The notes under the pieces were generated by a model. It saw only the letters and a program-made list of their open reading frames with translations, had not been told where the DNA came from and did not search any database. DNA of 64,000 nucleotides from Prosthecobacter gellanilyticus. Lineage in GTDB: Bacteria; Verrucomicrobiota; Verrucomicrobiia; Verrucomicrobiales; Verrucomicrobiaceae. The translations under genes and the position numbers were made by a program. Positions 16,797 through 26,381 of the stretch are shown here, piece by piece (positions within the stretch are counted from its first letter, which is position 1; every line of letters begins with the position of its first letter). The stretch is from contig NZ_BKAG01000011.1 in the NCBI RefSeq assembly GCF_007992435.1, positions 1-64,000 of the forward strand, given 5' to 3'.

Positions 16797-17803
16797 TGGA
16801 GGTCAGTGGGTGGGATGATGTTGAGCAGCGGCTCGCCTGCGAGGTAACGGGGCGCATTCAGACGAAAGATGTTCAGCAACCCGGTGCTGAAGTTGGGCGA
16901 AAAGGAGGTGCCCGAGATATGCGGCGTCAGGATCACATGCTGAAAGCTCCACAGCGGATGCTCTGCGGGCAGCGGGTAAGCATAGTGAGTGTCCAGCGCC
17001 GCACCTCCCAGATGCCCGTCACGCAGCACCGCAAGCAGTGCCTGTTCCTGAATCAGCGGGCCGCGTGCCGGATTCAGCACAAACGCACCCTTGGGAAGCA
17101 ACCGCAGATCCGGCTCGCCTAACAAACCATCCGTCTTCTTCGTGAGTGGCAGCGCCAGAATCAGGAAATCGAGTCCTTTGAGAAACTCCTCCTTCTCCTG
17201 CTCGGTGAAATAACGATCCGGCAGTGAGCCATCAGGATCCCCCGAGCCTTCGATGCAGGTCGAGTCCACGCGCGACTTCACTCCCGACCGTGTCAGCACA
17301 TGCACCCGCATGCCCATCACCTTGGCCAGTCGTGCCGTCTCGCGCCCGATGCCTCCATATCCCCAGATGCCGACCGTGCGTCCGCGGATCTCTCCCGTGA
17401 ACTGTGCCGAGCGCTCCCAGATATGCGCATCCTGATGCCGGATCAGCGTGCGCAGATCACGCGCCAGATTGATCATCATCGCGATGTTCCATTCCGCAAT
17501 CGGGCAGTCAAAGATGCCGCGTGCATTCGTCACCGTGATCCTTCCGTCATTCAGTCCAAACGGAAACAGTTGTGAAAACCCCGCCGACTCAATCTGCAGC
17601 CACTGCAGCTTCTTGAACTTCGCCAGATTCGGCGGTGGCGTGGTGCAAAACATGACCTCCACCCTGTCCGCCTCATCTTCCGGCCACGCCTCTCCAGCCT
17701 TCATTCCGCGCAGCACCCGCACATCGAGTCCTTCAATGGCTGGTTCGCTCCCCGGTGCGGACTCGATGAACGGCAGGGCAGTGGTAAGGCAGAGGGGTTT
17801 CAT
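16793..17803 (-). CDS. D-2-hydroxyacid dehydrogenase family protein with altered catalytic loop
   Basis: A 336-residue NAD(P)-dependent dehydrogenase. The nucleotide-binding motif GYGGIGRETARLAKVMGM, the catalytic Arg in LNPARGPLI and the His in LTPHISG are all present. In the stretch normally written LDVFxxEPLP this protein has LDTHYAYPLP, so the usual catalytic Glu appears to be replaced by Tyr. The family reduces 2-keto acids to D-2-hydroxy acids. It may interconvert the keto-acid intermediates of this pathway, or the substitution may mean an altered activity. It is coupled by ATGA overlaps to the esterase gene upstream and the dehydratase gene downstream. Confidence 0.88.
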   Translation of the reverse strand: MKPLCLTTALPFIESAPGSEPAIEGLDVRVLRGMKAGEAWPEDEADRVEVMFCTTPPPNLAKFKKLQWLQIESAGFSQLFPFGLNDGRITVTNARGIFDCPIAEWNIAMMINLARDLRTLIRHQDAHIWERSAQFTGEIRGRTVGIWGYGGIGRETARLAKVMGMRVHVLTRSGVKSRVDSTCIEGSGDPDGSLPDRYFTEQEKEEFLKGLDFLILALPLTKKTDGLLGEPDLRLLPKGAFVLNPARGPLIQEQALLAVLRDGHLGGAALDTHYAYPLPAEHPLWSFQHVILTPHISGTSFSPNFSTGLLNIFRLNAPRYLAGEPLLNIIPPTDLQ

Positions 17804-18696
17804 TTTGCTTTCAAATGGTCGATCAGGAATGACTCTGGATCAGGTGTGGCGTCCGGCTTGTCTTGCAGACGCAGGATGCACTTGGCACCCACGGCATCCG
17901 CCTTCTCCTTCAGCTTCACACCAAAGATCGCATGATGAATGGCGATGCCCTGATTGGCGGCGGGTAGCGGATCCACTCGCGGATTCTGCACCATCACCGG
18001 CGGGTCGTCTGCGGTCACGTGATTGATGGCGGAGAACTCCTTCAGTAGCACCAGCCACTCCGGTTTCGGCTTCTCCATCTCTTCCAGTTTCTTCGCCCCG
18101 ACCGCCCGGGCTATCATCGGATGCTTCAGCACCTCATCTCCCGTCCACTGCCGGATGATCTGTGGCTCAAGACAGGTCTGCGGTGATAGCGCCACCGCCA
18201 CCTGCGGCTTCGTGGAAAGCCGCGCGATGGGGTCAGCACTGTTCTTATCCGCCAGATCATCATGAAAAGCCAGCCAGAGTGATGTCGTGGCACCTGCGGA
18301 GATGCCATAGACTCCGATGTGCTGCGGATCCAGATTCCACTCGGCGCCCTTGCTGCGTAGAAACTGTACTGCACTCGCCGCATCATGCACCGGCGCAGGC
18401 AGGAGAGCCATCTTGGTATAACGATAATTGATCGAGGCCACCGAGATGCCCGCCTTCAGCATGTAAGCCAGCAGCTTTGGTGGCAGATCCGTCTTCTCAC
18501 CTCCAGCCCAGCCTCCTCCATGAATGAAGATCAGGAGTGGAGTTGGTTGGGCCGATTTAGCCTGCCAGAGGTCCAGCACATTTCGTTCGTGCGCACCATA
18601 GCTCACATTCGCAAAAGTCGGCGCGGGCAGCTTCGGGGCTGTTTGAGCCTGAAGTACGCTGCTGATGAGGAGCGGGAGAAGAAACCAAGTTTTCAT
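17800..18696 (-). CDS. Exported alpha/beta-hydrolase esterase (BD-FAE/acetyl-esterase-like)
   Basis: A 298-residue protein with signal peptide MKTWFLLPLLISSVLQAQ. It has the oxyanion motif FIHGGGWAGGEK near residue 58 and the nucleophile elbow GISAG near 135, as in carbohydrate and carboxyl esterases of the HSL-like group. A C-terminal His is likely within FLIDH. It is clearly paralogous to the C-terminal domain of the carboxypeptidase fusion at 22743-25229 (shared EWNLD, SLWLA, DPIAR and ADDPP segments). It probably removes acyl esters from the glycan substrate outside the cytoplasm. Bounded by ATGA overlaps on both sides. Confidence 0.85.
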   Translation of the reverse strand: MKTWFLLPLLISSVLQAQTAPKLPAPTFANVSYGAHERNVLDLWQAKSAQPTPLLIFIHGGGWAGGEKTDLPPKLLAYMLKAGISVASINYRYTKMALLPAPVHDAASAVQFLRSKGAEWNLDPQHIGVYGISAGATTSLWLAFHDDLADKNSADPIARLSTKPQVAVALSPQTCLEPQIIRQWTGDEVLKHPMIARAVGAKKLEEMEKPKPEWLVLLKEFSAINHVTADDPPVMVQNPRVDPLPAANQGIAIHHAIFGVKLKEKADAVGAKCILRLQDKPDATPDPESFLIDHLKAK

Positions 18697-19616
18697 GGCA
18701 GCCAGTCAGGATGGTTTTGTTTCAGAAGCTCCAGGTAGTGTGCGAATGCCGTATCACTGACCCCCGAGTAAGGTGGCAGCAGCCGGAGCGGAAACTCCGG
18801 GTCGTGAACACGGCAGAACATCTTATCAAAAGCTCCGTCGATATGCGCTGAGGTGCCCACAGCATCCTTGAAGGCTGCGATGAGCCCAGGGAAGTCTTTG
18901 GAGATACTTGCCAGCTTAGCCTCATTCTGAGCGCGTCCCGCTTGGTAAAACTCCGTGGCACGCGCAAAGTTCGTCGAGATGTAGGAGATTAAAAATCCAC
19001 ACTCACCCATCATCGCAGCAATCGGAAATCCACCCTCGGTGATGAAATGCTGAAGCTGCGGAGCATCCTTCATTAGGCTGGTCAGTCTCGGCACATCCGC
19101 TGTACTGTTCTTGGTGGCCACGAGATTCGGGTACATCTCCGCCAGCCGTCCATACTCATCGCCTGTGATGATGCGCCCCGTGCGCATGAGATTGTAGTGC
19201 AGGAACTCACAGTCAGCGAAACGTCCGCAGGTTTCGCGGAAAAACACCTCCATCTCCGCATCATTCAGCACACCCCAGCTTGGCAGACTAATTTGAAAAC
19301 AACGTGCTCCCATGTCGCGTGCCCGTTCGATGCGCTCGATCACTGTCGGCAGTGAAATGCTGATGAGGCCCACCATGCTCTGAATGCCGTCCGCGTGAGT
19401 CTCCTCCAAAAAAACTCGGGTGACTTCATCAAACTGCTTGTCAGTCACCGCATAGCCTTCGCCGGCAGTCCCAAAGATATAAAGATCATGAATGCCGCTG
19501 GCGATCTGATGCCTCACCGACCGGCGGAAGATGTCCTCCTCAAAATCAAAAGTCCCGCTCCATGGCACACAGCAGGTGCCCAGGATGCAGGATCGGTAGC
19601 GTTTGGTGGTGCTCAT
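18693..19616 (-). CDS. DapA/NanA-family (dihydrodipicolinate synthase-like) aldolase
   Basis: A 307-residue class I aldolase-family enzyme. The start at 19616 (MSTTKRYRS) gives an ATGA overlap with the upstream propeller gene; an earlier in-frame start adds a Pro-rich non-homologous stretch. The family features are the pyruvate-binding loop GTAGEGYAV near residue 48, the Tyr of LHYNLMRTG near 145, and the Schiff-base Lys of VATKNSTAD near 173. Members cleave N-acetylneuraminate, 2-keto-3-deoxygluconate or similar to pyruvate plus an aldehyde. Specificity cannot be read here, but the adjoining dehydratase makes a 2-keto-3-deoxy acid a good candidate; sialic acid is the alternative because of the sialidase-fold neighbours. 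Confidence 0.88.
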   Translation of the reverse strand: MSTTKRYRSCILGTCCVPWSGTFDFEEDIFRRSVRHQIASGIHDLYIFGTAGEGYAVTDKQFDEVTRVFLEETHADGIQSMVGLISISLPTVIERIERARDMGARCFQISLPSWGVLNDAEMEVFFRETCGRFADCEFLHYNLMRTGRIITGDEYGRLAEMYPNLVATKNSTADVPRLTSLMKDAPQLQHFITEGGFPIAAMMGECGFLISYISTNFARATEFYQAGRAQNEAKLASISKDFPGLIAAFKDAVGTSAHIDGAFDKMFCRVHDPEFPLRLLPPYSGVSDTAFAHYLELLKQNHPDWLP

Positions 19617-21211
19617 TTCAGCGTGAGGGCAAAGAGGTCGGCCTTTTCCAGGTGGATGCGCAGGAGGTAGCGGCCCGGCGGCAGGTCGGTGATCTGCTTC
19701 TCCTTCCAACGTGGAGCATGGGAGAGGCTGTCACCTTTCAGCGGCACGGCCTCATCCTTCGTGAATCCATGGAGACGATAGCCATCCTCGTTCAGCACCT
19801 CCAGGCGCACACGCCCCTTGCTCGCATCCGCGTTGAGCGTGACGCTTTTCACACCGCTCAGATCCAGCGGCTTCAGGGTCACATGCCCGATCGTGTTGAT
19901 GATTTTCGGCTTGTCCTTCTTCTGCGCCTTCACCGGGCTGTCTGGATTGATCGTGATCGCGGCCAGCCTGTCTCGTGGTGTGGTCACTAGGCCGATGCCG
20001 CTGTGGTAGTCCTTGCCTCCCACCTTCTGCTCATTCAGGCCCACTCCACCGATGGCCGTTCCGCGATATCCTCCATAGTAAAAGCGCATCTCTTTCTCCA
20101 GGATGACCGGCGTGCCATTCGTGATGATCGATCCCGCATCAAAGCTCCCGGGCTCACCTCGTGGGATGGCAAAGCTTCCGGCAAGGCTGCGGTCCCAGCG
20201 CTTGCCATCGCGGCTGCTCATCAGCTCCGCATCCATGGATCCCACACTCCGGTCCAGGATCTGGTTCATCGAAAGATACATGCCATTGTAAAAGAACACC
20301 GGCGATGTGTGAAACTCGAGCTGCGGCGCGTCACGATCATTCACCGCGAGAATGAGTTCAGGTTTGCTCCAGTGGATGAAGTCCGTGCTCTCCATGCGCC
20401 CCATCGCGTGTTTGTATCCCAGCGTGCCATCCTGCCAGGGGGTCCACATCTTGCCATACCCCACAAAGCGTTCGAGCCGTGGATCGTAGAACACATCCAG
20501 CGCATCTGACATGCTCATGGGATTTCGCCAGGCCCTGCGCACGCGGCCATCAGGCAGGTGCTCCTCCACATACACACTCTCATCGGCAAAAGGCGCCTCA
20601 CGGCCCTTCGCGCCAAAGGAGCTCTTTGAGACGATCCCCCCATCATGCTTGGTCCAGTGGATGCCATCCGGCGAAAAGGCCACATGCGTGCCGGAGCCGC
20701 CTTTCTCACCCTCCGCAGGCACCCAGTCATAGTAGGCCATCTTGTAGCGCTTCTTCGGATCAGGGTCACGCTCATCCACCACCACAGAGTTACAGTAGCG
20801 TTCGCCATATCCACCACGCTCTCCGATGAGCACGATGTTCGTGTCCTTCTCTTCATAGAAGGGAAACAGCCCGAGGTTCGGCTTCGTCCAGGTGATGCCG
20901 TCCATGGACTCCGCATAGCAGACCACATTCTTCATCACCTTGTCTTCCACGCGGCGTTCCTGATAGGCCTGATACCAGAGTTGATGCCTGCCGGTTTTGG
21001 CATCGCGATGCACGCTCGTCCAGCCCAGCATCGCCTCCCAGGGTTTGTCTGGCGGAATCACCGGATCAGGCGAGCGCCGCTTCAACTGCACCACTTTGCG
21101 AAGGGTGCCGGGCCGATAAAGCACCTCCTCATCATCCACGAGCAGGATTGTCCTTTCCTCGGCTTGAAGAAACATCATGCCGAGCAGCCAGAGTATGCAG
21201 GTGGTTTTCAT
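19613..21211 (-). CDS. Exported GH32/GH43-like beta-propeller protein (paralogue 4 of 7)
   Basis: A 532-residue protein with a short signal peptide (MKTTCILWLLGMMFLQAEE). The mature N-terminus has the subfamily motif LLVDDEEVLYRPGT shared with paralogue 5. Propeller signatures include HQLWYQAYQ, VCYAESMDGITWTKPNLGL, HVAFSPDGIHWTKHDGG and MRFYYGGY. The C-terminal module runs VRLEVLNEDGYRLHGF to HLEKADLFALTLK. It makes ATGA overlaps with paralogue 5 upstream and the aldolase downstream. It looks like a recent tandem duplicate of paralogue 5. The catalytic role is unknown. Confidence 0.8.
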   Translation of the reverse strand: MKTTCILWLLGMMFLQAEERTILLVDDEEVLYRPGTLRKVVQLKRRSPDPVIPPDKPWEAMLGWTSVHRDAKTGRHQLWYQAYQERRVEDKVMKNVVCYAESMDGITWTKPNLGLFPFYEEKDTNIVLIGERGGYGERYCNSVVVDERDPDPKKRYKMAYYDWVPAEGEKGGSGTHVAFSPDGIHWTKHDGGIVSKSSFGAKGREAPFADESVYVEEHLPDGRVRRAWRNPMSMSDALDVFYDPRLERFVGYGKMWTPWQDGTLGYKHAMGRMESTDFIHWSKPELILAVNDRDAPQLEFHTSPVFFYNGMYLSMNQILDRSVGSMDAELMSSRDGKRWDRSLAGSFAIPRGEPGSFDAGSIITNGTPVILEKEMRFYYGGYRGTAIGGVGLNEQKVGGKDYHSGIGLVTTPRDRLAAITINPDSPVKAQKKDKPKIINTIGHVTLKPLDLSGVKSVTLNADASKGRVRLEVLNEDGYRLHGFTKDEAVPLKGDSLSHAPRWKEKQITDLPPGRYLLRIHLEKADLFALTLK

Positions 21212-22746
21212 GAAGGGTCAGAGTTGAGAGTGAGTGCAAAGACCTCGGCGCGGTCGAGATGAATGCGGATCACGACCTCGCCATCGGGCAGCTTGGAAAG
21301 ATTCGCTTCCTTCCAGCTCACAGCATGTCGCAGATGATCTCCCGTGATCGGTGTCGCATCCGTCTTCGCGAAGCCTGGGATGCGGTAGCCTTGAGCATCC
21401 AGCAGCTCCACACGCACCGCTGCTTTCACGGCTGAAGTGTTTACGGTGATGCTCTTCACCCCCTTTAGCGAGCGTGGCTTGAGAGTGATCTGGCCGATCC
21501 TTTCCAGCGGCTTCAGTCCGGCAAATCGATCGAGTGGCAGAGTAGCCAGGCCGATGCCTGTCTTGGGCATCTTCAGCTTGGAGCCCCACTCCTTCTCTCG
21601 TTTGCCAAAGCCCCAGGGATTCTCCGCGCCGCCGAAGTAAAAGCGGATCTCATCCTCAAGCACCACCGGTGTGGCATTGCTCCAGATGCGTGCGGTATCA
21701 AAGGCATCAGGTTTGCCCACGGACAGGAACATCGAGTCGCGAAAAGGCCTCGTCCAGGTGAACCCATGATCACGGCTCAGCGCCAGCTCGATGGGCTGCT
21801 GGCCATGCGTCTCAAAGTCCGCGAGCTGGATGAGCCCCAACCACACTCCTTGGTAGGCAAAGGCCGGTGCGCTATGCAGTTGCACTCCTTGACGAGTTCC
21901 AGGATAGGCACCTGGATTCACTCCGTCATGTTCATCCGGCGTGATGATCTGACGCGCCGGGCTCCAATGAATAAAATCATCACTCTCCGTCCGCACCACA
22001 CTGCGCTTCCAAAACGTGCGGCCATCGGGTCCATCAATCCAACCCTTGGCGATGACAACATACTTTTTTCGCACCGGATCATAGGTGGCATCAATCACAT
22101 CACTGACGGAATTCAGCAGCCCCAGCTGTGTCGTGTCGCCGGAGAATGGCGGATCGGTGATGCGTCCATAGGTGCCGAGTAGCACCGGCCCTTCATGCTT
22201 CGTCCAGTGGATGCCATCCGGCGAAAAGGCCACATACATGCCACCATTGCGGCCACGCGGCTCCTTGGGATCCACCGGCACACCTTCAGGTTCAGGGATC
22301 GACCAATACGCCATCTTATAGCGCCGCGCAGGATCGGCTCCTCCTGGCGCATCCACCACCACAGAGGCATCATAGTGGTCACTGCTCGTCAGCACCACAT
22401 TGCGGTCGGGGATGCCTTTGAAGGTGAGAATGTCCAGCTCCGGCTTGGTCCACGTGATCCCATCCTTGGATTCCGCATAGCACACCACGCAGCCCGCTCC
22501 AGTCATCTGATACCACATCTGATATCGTCCCGTCGCTTCATCGCGATGCACACTGCAATACGCGATCTGATGTTTGATCGATGGGCCGACGATCAGCGGA
22601 TTGGCTTCATGCCGCACAGGCTGATGCAACGTGCGTTTCGTGGATGGGCGATAAAGAATCTCGTGATCATCCACGAAGAGCAGTGTCTCCGCGCTGACCA
22701 GCCAGGGCAATAGATAGAGAGCGGTGAGGATGAGGCTGGATTTCAC
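21208..22746 (-). CDS. Exported GH32/GH43-like beta-propeller protein (paralogue 5 of 7)
   Basis: A 512-residue protein starting with GTG, which overlaps the upstream stop as GTGA. Signal peptide MKSSLILTALYLLPWLVSA is followed by LLFVDDHEILYRPST, as in paralogue 4. Other shared signatures are YQMWYQMTG, VCYAESKDGITWTKPELDI, YVAFSPDGIHWTKHEGP and IRFYFGG, with the C-terminal VRVELLDAQGYRIPGF module. The two genes share long nearly identical DNA stretches, such as around 20641-20690 and 22195-22250. It probably acts outside the cytoplasm on a carbohydrate. Confidence 0.8.
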   Translation of the reverse strand: MKSSLILTALYLLPWLVSAETLLFVDDHEILYRPSTKRTLHQPVRHEANPLIVGPSIKHQIAYCSVHRDEATGRYQMWYQMTGAGCVVCYAESKDGITWTKPELDILTFKGIPDRNVVLTSSDHYDASVVVDAPGGADPARRYKMAYWSIPEPEGVPVDPKEPRGRNGGMYVAFSPDGIHWTKHEGPVLLGTYGRITDPPFSGDTTQLGLLNSVSDVIDATYDPVRKKYVVIAKGWIDGPDGRTFWKRSVVRTESDDFIHWSPARQIITPDEHDGVNPGAYPGTRQGVQLHSAPAFAYQGVWLGLIQLADFETHGQQPIELALSRDHGFTWTRPFRDSMFLSVGKPDAFDTARIWSNATPVVLEDEIRFYFGGAENPWGFGKREKEWGSKLKMPKTGIGLATLPLDRFAGLKPLERIGQITLKPRSLKGVKSITVNTSAVKAAVRVELLDAQGYRIPGFAKTDATPITGDHLRHAVSWKEANLSKLPDGEVVIRIHLDRAEVFALTLNSDPS

Positions 22747-25229
22747 GGAGTGGCAGGGGCTAGGCCTCGAAGCAGAATCTCCTGAATCGTCGTCGTGGGC
22801 TGACCATCAAAGGGATGATGCACTTCACAGGGAACCCCGAGGGCCTTCAGCTTCTCCTGCATCATCATGCCAAGCACAGCGCTATGCGTCGGATCAGTTT
22901 GCGGCTCACCTTTGACCGGCGGCTTGTCATCCTTCGTGCAGACCATGTAGGCCGGTGGATCATCCGCGCTTGCATGGGCCAGCGGAGAGTAGCGTTGAAT
23001 GTCTGGCAGATGCTGCTCACGATTCGTCAGGAATGGCGCAAAGGTCTCCGGACGTTTTTTCCCCACATAGCCAAAGGCATGGCCACCATACTCGCTGTTA
23101 GGTATCCACTCCTTGATCTCTTGAGGATCCAGGGACGGTTGTGAGGCTTTCGTGGCCGTGAAGAGCACCCGCGTGGATGCTCTGGCGATGGGATCAGTGC
23201 TCTTCGGATCGGCCATGTCATCATGCATGGCCAGCCAGAGGGATGAGCATCCGCCCGCGCTCACTCCACTCGCGGCCACGCGGCTCTTGTCTAGATTCCA
23301 CTCGCTCGCTTTGGATCGCACGAACTGCAATGCGCGTGCCGCATCATGCAGCGCCCATTGCAGGGGAGGCTTCACACCTGCGGCATTCGCATCCACAAGG
23401 AAGCGATAGTTGATCGAGACTACGGCGATCCCCTTGTCCAAAAAGTCCTGCACCTTCAGATGCTGGTGGATGTCTCCTTTGTCCTGCGCTCCCCAGCCTC
23501 CGCCATGGATGTAGAAGAGCACCGGCGCCGGCTTCTCCGATTTTGCCAGCCACAGGTCCATGGTCTGGCGGAAGTGCTCGCCATAGTGGAGATCGGTGAA
23601 GGTCGGCGGTGTGGCATCGGCGGTCGCTGTGAAGGAAGCTTTCTGCACCTCAGCGGGCGGCATCCAGCCCGTGGGACGCTTCTCATCAGGCTCATAGGCG
23701 CAGGTGATGAAGAAGAGACCGTTCGTCGGCACCTTCGCCGGAGGCACACTGACCTGAATCTGCGTGAAGCCATCCGCAAACCAGCTTGTGAAACCATCGA
23801 CCGCGTTGTTCTTCAAAGCCGCGCCATTGAGCTGCACCACCAGCCCGCTCGGCGCTTTGTAGGGCAATCTAAGTCGAAAACCGATGCCATGCTCGATCTT
23901 GATGTCAGCTGACTCCTGGGCGCTCAAGAGCTGCTCCTTGGCCAGTTCCATCGCGAGTTTGATCTCAGGCCCCTCTTCGATGAAGCGCTCGACATTGGCC
24001 GCATACTTCCCAAGGGCGGATTTCAGATTGGATCGAAGTGCTGGCAGATCATCGACCGCCAGAAGCTTCTTGGCGGCAGCCGTGGTGGCGACCACGAAGC
24101 TCTCCCGACCGTCCGTCTGCGGATAGAGAAAGCCTAGCGCGAGATCACTCTGCTTGTTCCAGAGTTCGTGACGGCTCGCTCTGCGCTCAGTCGCAGTCTT
24201 GCCATAGGTGGTGACATAATGACCCACGAAGTGCCGCATGCGATTCACCGGATAACCTGGCTCTCGCTCATCCATCCACACTTGATTGCCGATGCTCAGC
24301 AGTCCCTTCATCCTGGCGACCAAACTTTGCTCCCACGCGACCTCCTGGGTCATGATCATCGTGTGATACTTCGCGTAGCTGTAGTGCGCTGAGTAAAAGA
24401 GCGGCATTCCATGCCAGAGCTTGCGCCCCAGCGGCGCCAGCTCTGGTCCCCAGAAGGTGCGCTGCGCATCTGCTTCGAAGCGGTCGGATGGAAAGCCTGC
24501 CTCTTGTCCGGCCTTGATCATCGCCTCCGTCACGCGCCAGTCCCAGGGCCTCAAAGCATAGTTCGAATACGCGCCACCTGTGACCTCCGTCATGATCTGG
24601 CCATGGTACATGCGCCGTGGCCCGAGCTGCTGCGGTGAGTATTCCTGCAAGCCAGTGCCGTGAAGGTCCACATGCACCTCAGGTTGATACTCATCGATCA
24701 CCGAAAGCACGGCATTCAATTCCGGAGCATCCTCAGGCTTGGTGAGCGTGACTGTCTTCACATCCCACAGCTTCCCGAGACGTCCTGTGCCAGTATACGG
24801 ATCGACTCCATGCTCATTGCGAAAACGATCCGTGATGAACATCGCCAGCGGATTCACGCATGGCATGACCAGCACCACTTGCTTCTTCCTCGTTTCCATC
24901 GCCAGCGGATCATCACTGAGACACCATTCAGCAAAAGCCATCGCACCAGTGGTGCCTGTGCGCTCGGGACCGCTGTGCAGCGTGGTCACCAGGCACACTT
25001 GCTTGTCCGTTTCCTTCACCGTCGGATCGCTGATGCGCAGCAGATACACCGGCATGTTCAGGCCGCTGAGACCGCGATTGTATAGCCGGGCCACCTTCGG
25101 ATATTTCTTCGACCAGTGGGCCAGCGTAGCAGCGTACTCTTCCCAGGTCAGCCGATGCATCGGCGGATACTTCTCCTGGGCTGATGCCAGGGAAAGCAGC
25201 GTGAGAAGAATGAACGCGACGTGCCTCAT
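22743..25229 (-). CDS. M14 zinc carboxypeptidase fused to an alpha/beta-hydrolase esterase
   Basis: An 828-residue exported fusion. The ATG at 25229 gives signal peptide MRHVAFILLTLLSLASA and an ATGA overlap; an upstream in-frame start lacks a signal. Residues about 25-440 look like an M14 metallopeptidase domain, with zinc ligands likely His85 and Glu89 in HSGPE and His190 in VDLHGTG. Residues about 455-560 are a beta-rich linker. From about 590 there is an esterase domain with FYIHGGGWGAQDKG and the nucleophile elbow GVSAGG. The second domain is paralogous to the separate esterase at 17800-18696. M14 members here may act on amide-linked substituents or peptidoglycan-type stems rather than dietary peptides. 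Start of the next gene overlaps its stop as GTGA. Confidence 0.85.
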   Translation of the reverse strand: MRHVAFILLTLLSLASAQEKYPPMHRLTWEEYAATLAHWSKKYPKVARLYNRGLSGLNMPVYLLRISDPTVKETDKQVCLVTTLHSGPERTGTTGAMAFAEWCLSDDPLAMETRKKQVVLVMPCVNPLAMFITDRFRNEHGVDPYTGTGRLGKLWDVKTVTLTKPEDAPELNAVLSVIDEYQPEVHVDLHGTGLQEYSPQQLGPRRMYHGQIMTEVTGGAYSNYALRPWDWRVTEAMIKAGQEAGFPSDRFEADAQRTFWGPELAPLGRKLWHGMPLFYSAHYSYAKYHTMIMTQEVAWEQSLVARMKGLLSIGNQVWMDEREPGYPVNRMRHFVGHYVTTYGKTATERRASRHELWNKQSDLALGFLYPQTDGRESFVVATTAAAKKLLAVDDLPALRSNLKSALGKYAANVERFIEEGPEIKLAMELAKEQLLSAQESADIKIEHGIGFRLRLPYKAPSGLVVQLNGAALKNNAVDGFTSWFADGFTQIQVSVPPAKVPTNGLFFITCAYEPDEKRPTGWMPPAEVQKASFTATADATPPTFTDLHYGEHFRQTMDLWLAKSEKPAPVLFYIHGGGWGAQDKGDIHQHLKVQDFLDKGIAVVSINYRFLVDANAAGVKPPLQWALHDAARALQFVRSKASEWNLDKSRVAASGVSAGGCSSLWLAMHDDMADPKSTDPIARASTRVLFTATKASQPSLDPQEIKEWIPNSEYGGHAFGYVGKKRPETFAPFLTNREQHLPDIQRYSPLAHASADDPPAYMVCTKDDKPPVKGEPQTDPTHSAVLGMMMQEKLKALGVPCEVHHPFDGQPTTTIQEILLRGLAPATP

Positions 25230-26365
25230 GGTTCGGTTGGAGGATGGTCCGCATCCCAAATGGCGACCGCCATGTGATAGCGGTTGTGATAGTCCGAGGC
25301 ACCGGCATACCATGCCGTCACCAGCTTGCCATCGGCGCGCTGCACGGTGCTAGGGTAACCACAATCCCAGGTGCTTGTGTGCCCGATGCGGATCGGCTCG
25401 CCCCAGGTCTTGCCTTCGTCTTTGCTGAACTTGGCCAGCACACCGAGTTGGTTGCCCGTCTTGATGCGATTGCCATAAGCCAGCAGAATGCGGCCATCCT
25501 TCAGTCGCAGCAGGTGACCATTGATCTCATTCTTCTGCGTGACGATCTGCGGCTCACCCCAGGTCGCTCCATCGTCTTCGGAGAAGTAGAGTTCCATGCT
25601 CACGTAGCGTGCTGCTGCCATCCAGCGCTTGCCACCCAGATGCAGAATGGTCGTCTCATTGCACTTCTCGCCAATGGTCGCGGTGCGCTTCCAGCTCTTG
25701 CCATCGTCGTCACTGCGGAAGTGCCATGAGCGATAGCTCTTCGTCTTCGTGCTCTTGGACGGATCTGTCCATTCGCCACCATAACAAGAAACGTGGAGAG
25801 CACCGTCTTCACCTTGCTTGATGTCGCCAAACGGAATGTAAGGCGTCCAGCCTTCGTCAGGCGCGGGGAAGTCCTTGATCTGTGACCACGTCTTGCCGCC
25901 ATCACTGCTACGGCAGACCCACGACGAAAGAATGGCATCGCGAAAGATCGGCTGTTTGGGCCGCTCAGGCTGCTTCTCATCCGTCCAGCCGGAGCAGATC
26001 ACCAGCAAGTCGCCGTTTTTGGCCAGGCCGCAGGCGACGTTCATTCGGTTCGTGTTCGCATCATTCGGCGCTGGAATCCCACGCTTTGTCCAGAACTCGC
26101 CATTAGGACTGTTCCAGCACTCGGCAGCCCCGGCCATCTGACCATGACTTGGCTGGCCGAAGATGGTTGTATTGATGCTGCCATCCGGCAGCAGTGTCAG
26201 GTTCGGCCAGGCGCAGACATGATCAATGCCGACAAAGCGTGACACGGCGGGCGGTGGCGGGGCGTTCGGTTGGGGCGGCACCTTGGCCTTGGTCTTTTCG
26301 GCCAAAGCGATGGTGCTGTGACCGACCGTCAAGGCGACCAGTGGAATGAGGACAAACATCTTCAT
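25226..26365 (-). CDS. Exported sialidase-fold (BNR/Asp-box) protein
   Basis: A 379-residue protein with signal peptide MKMFVLIPLVALTVGHSTIALA, then a Lys/Pro-rich spacer. Four Asp boxes are visible: SSDGGKTW, SDDDGKSW, SEDDGATW and SKDEGKTW, giving a six-bladed propeller of sialidase type. The early segment (VCAWPNLTLLPDG) replaces the canonical FRIP arginine motif, so sialidase activity is doubtful; enzymes of this group in Planctomycetota and Verrucomicrobiota are mostly uncharacterised. It lies 16 bases after a second sialidase-fold gene and overlaps the next gene as ATGA. Confidence 0.8.
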   Translation of the reverse strand: MKMFVLIPLVALTVGHSTIALAEKTKAKVPPQPNAPPPPAVSRFVGIDHVCAWPNLTLLPDGSINTTIFGQPSHGQMAGAAECWNSPNGEFWTKRGIPAPNDANTNRMNVACGLAKNGDLLVICSGWTDEKQPERPKQPIFRDAILSSWVCRSSDGGKTWSQIKDFPAPDEGWTPYIPFGDIKQGEDGALHVSCYGGEWTDPSKSTKTKSYRSWHFRSDDDGKSWKRTATIGEKCNETTILHLGGKRWMAAARYVSMELYFSEDDGATWGEPQIVTQKNEINGHLLRLKDGRILLAYGNRIKTGNQLGVLAKFSKDEGKTWGEPIRIGHTSTWDCGYPSTVQRADGKLVTAWYAGASDYHNRYHMAVAIWDADHPPTEP

Positions 26366-26381
26366 GTCAGTGCAAAATAGG

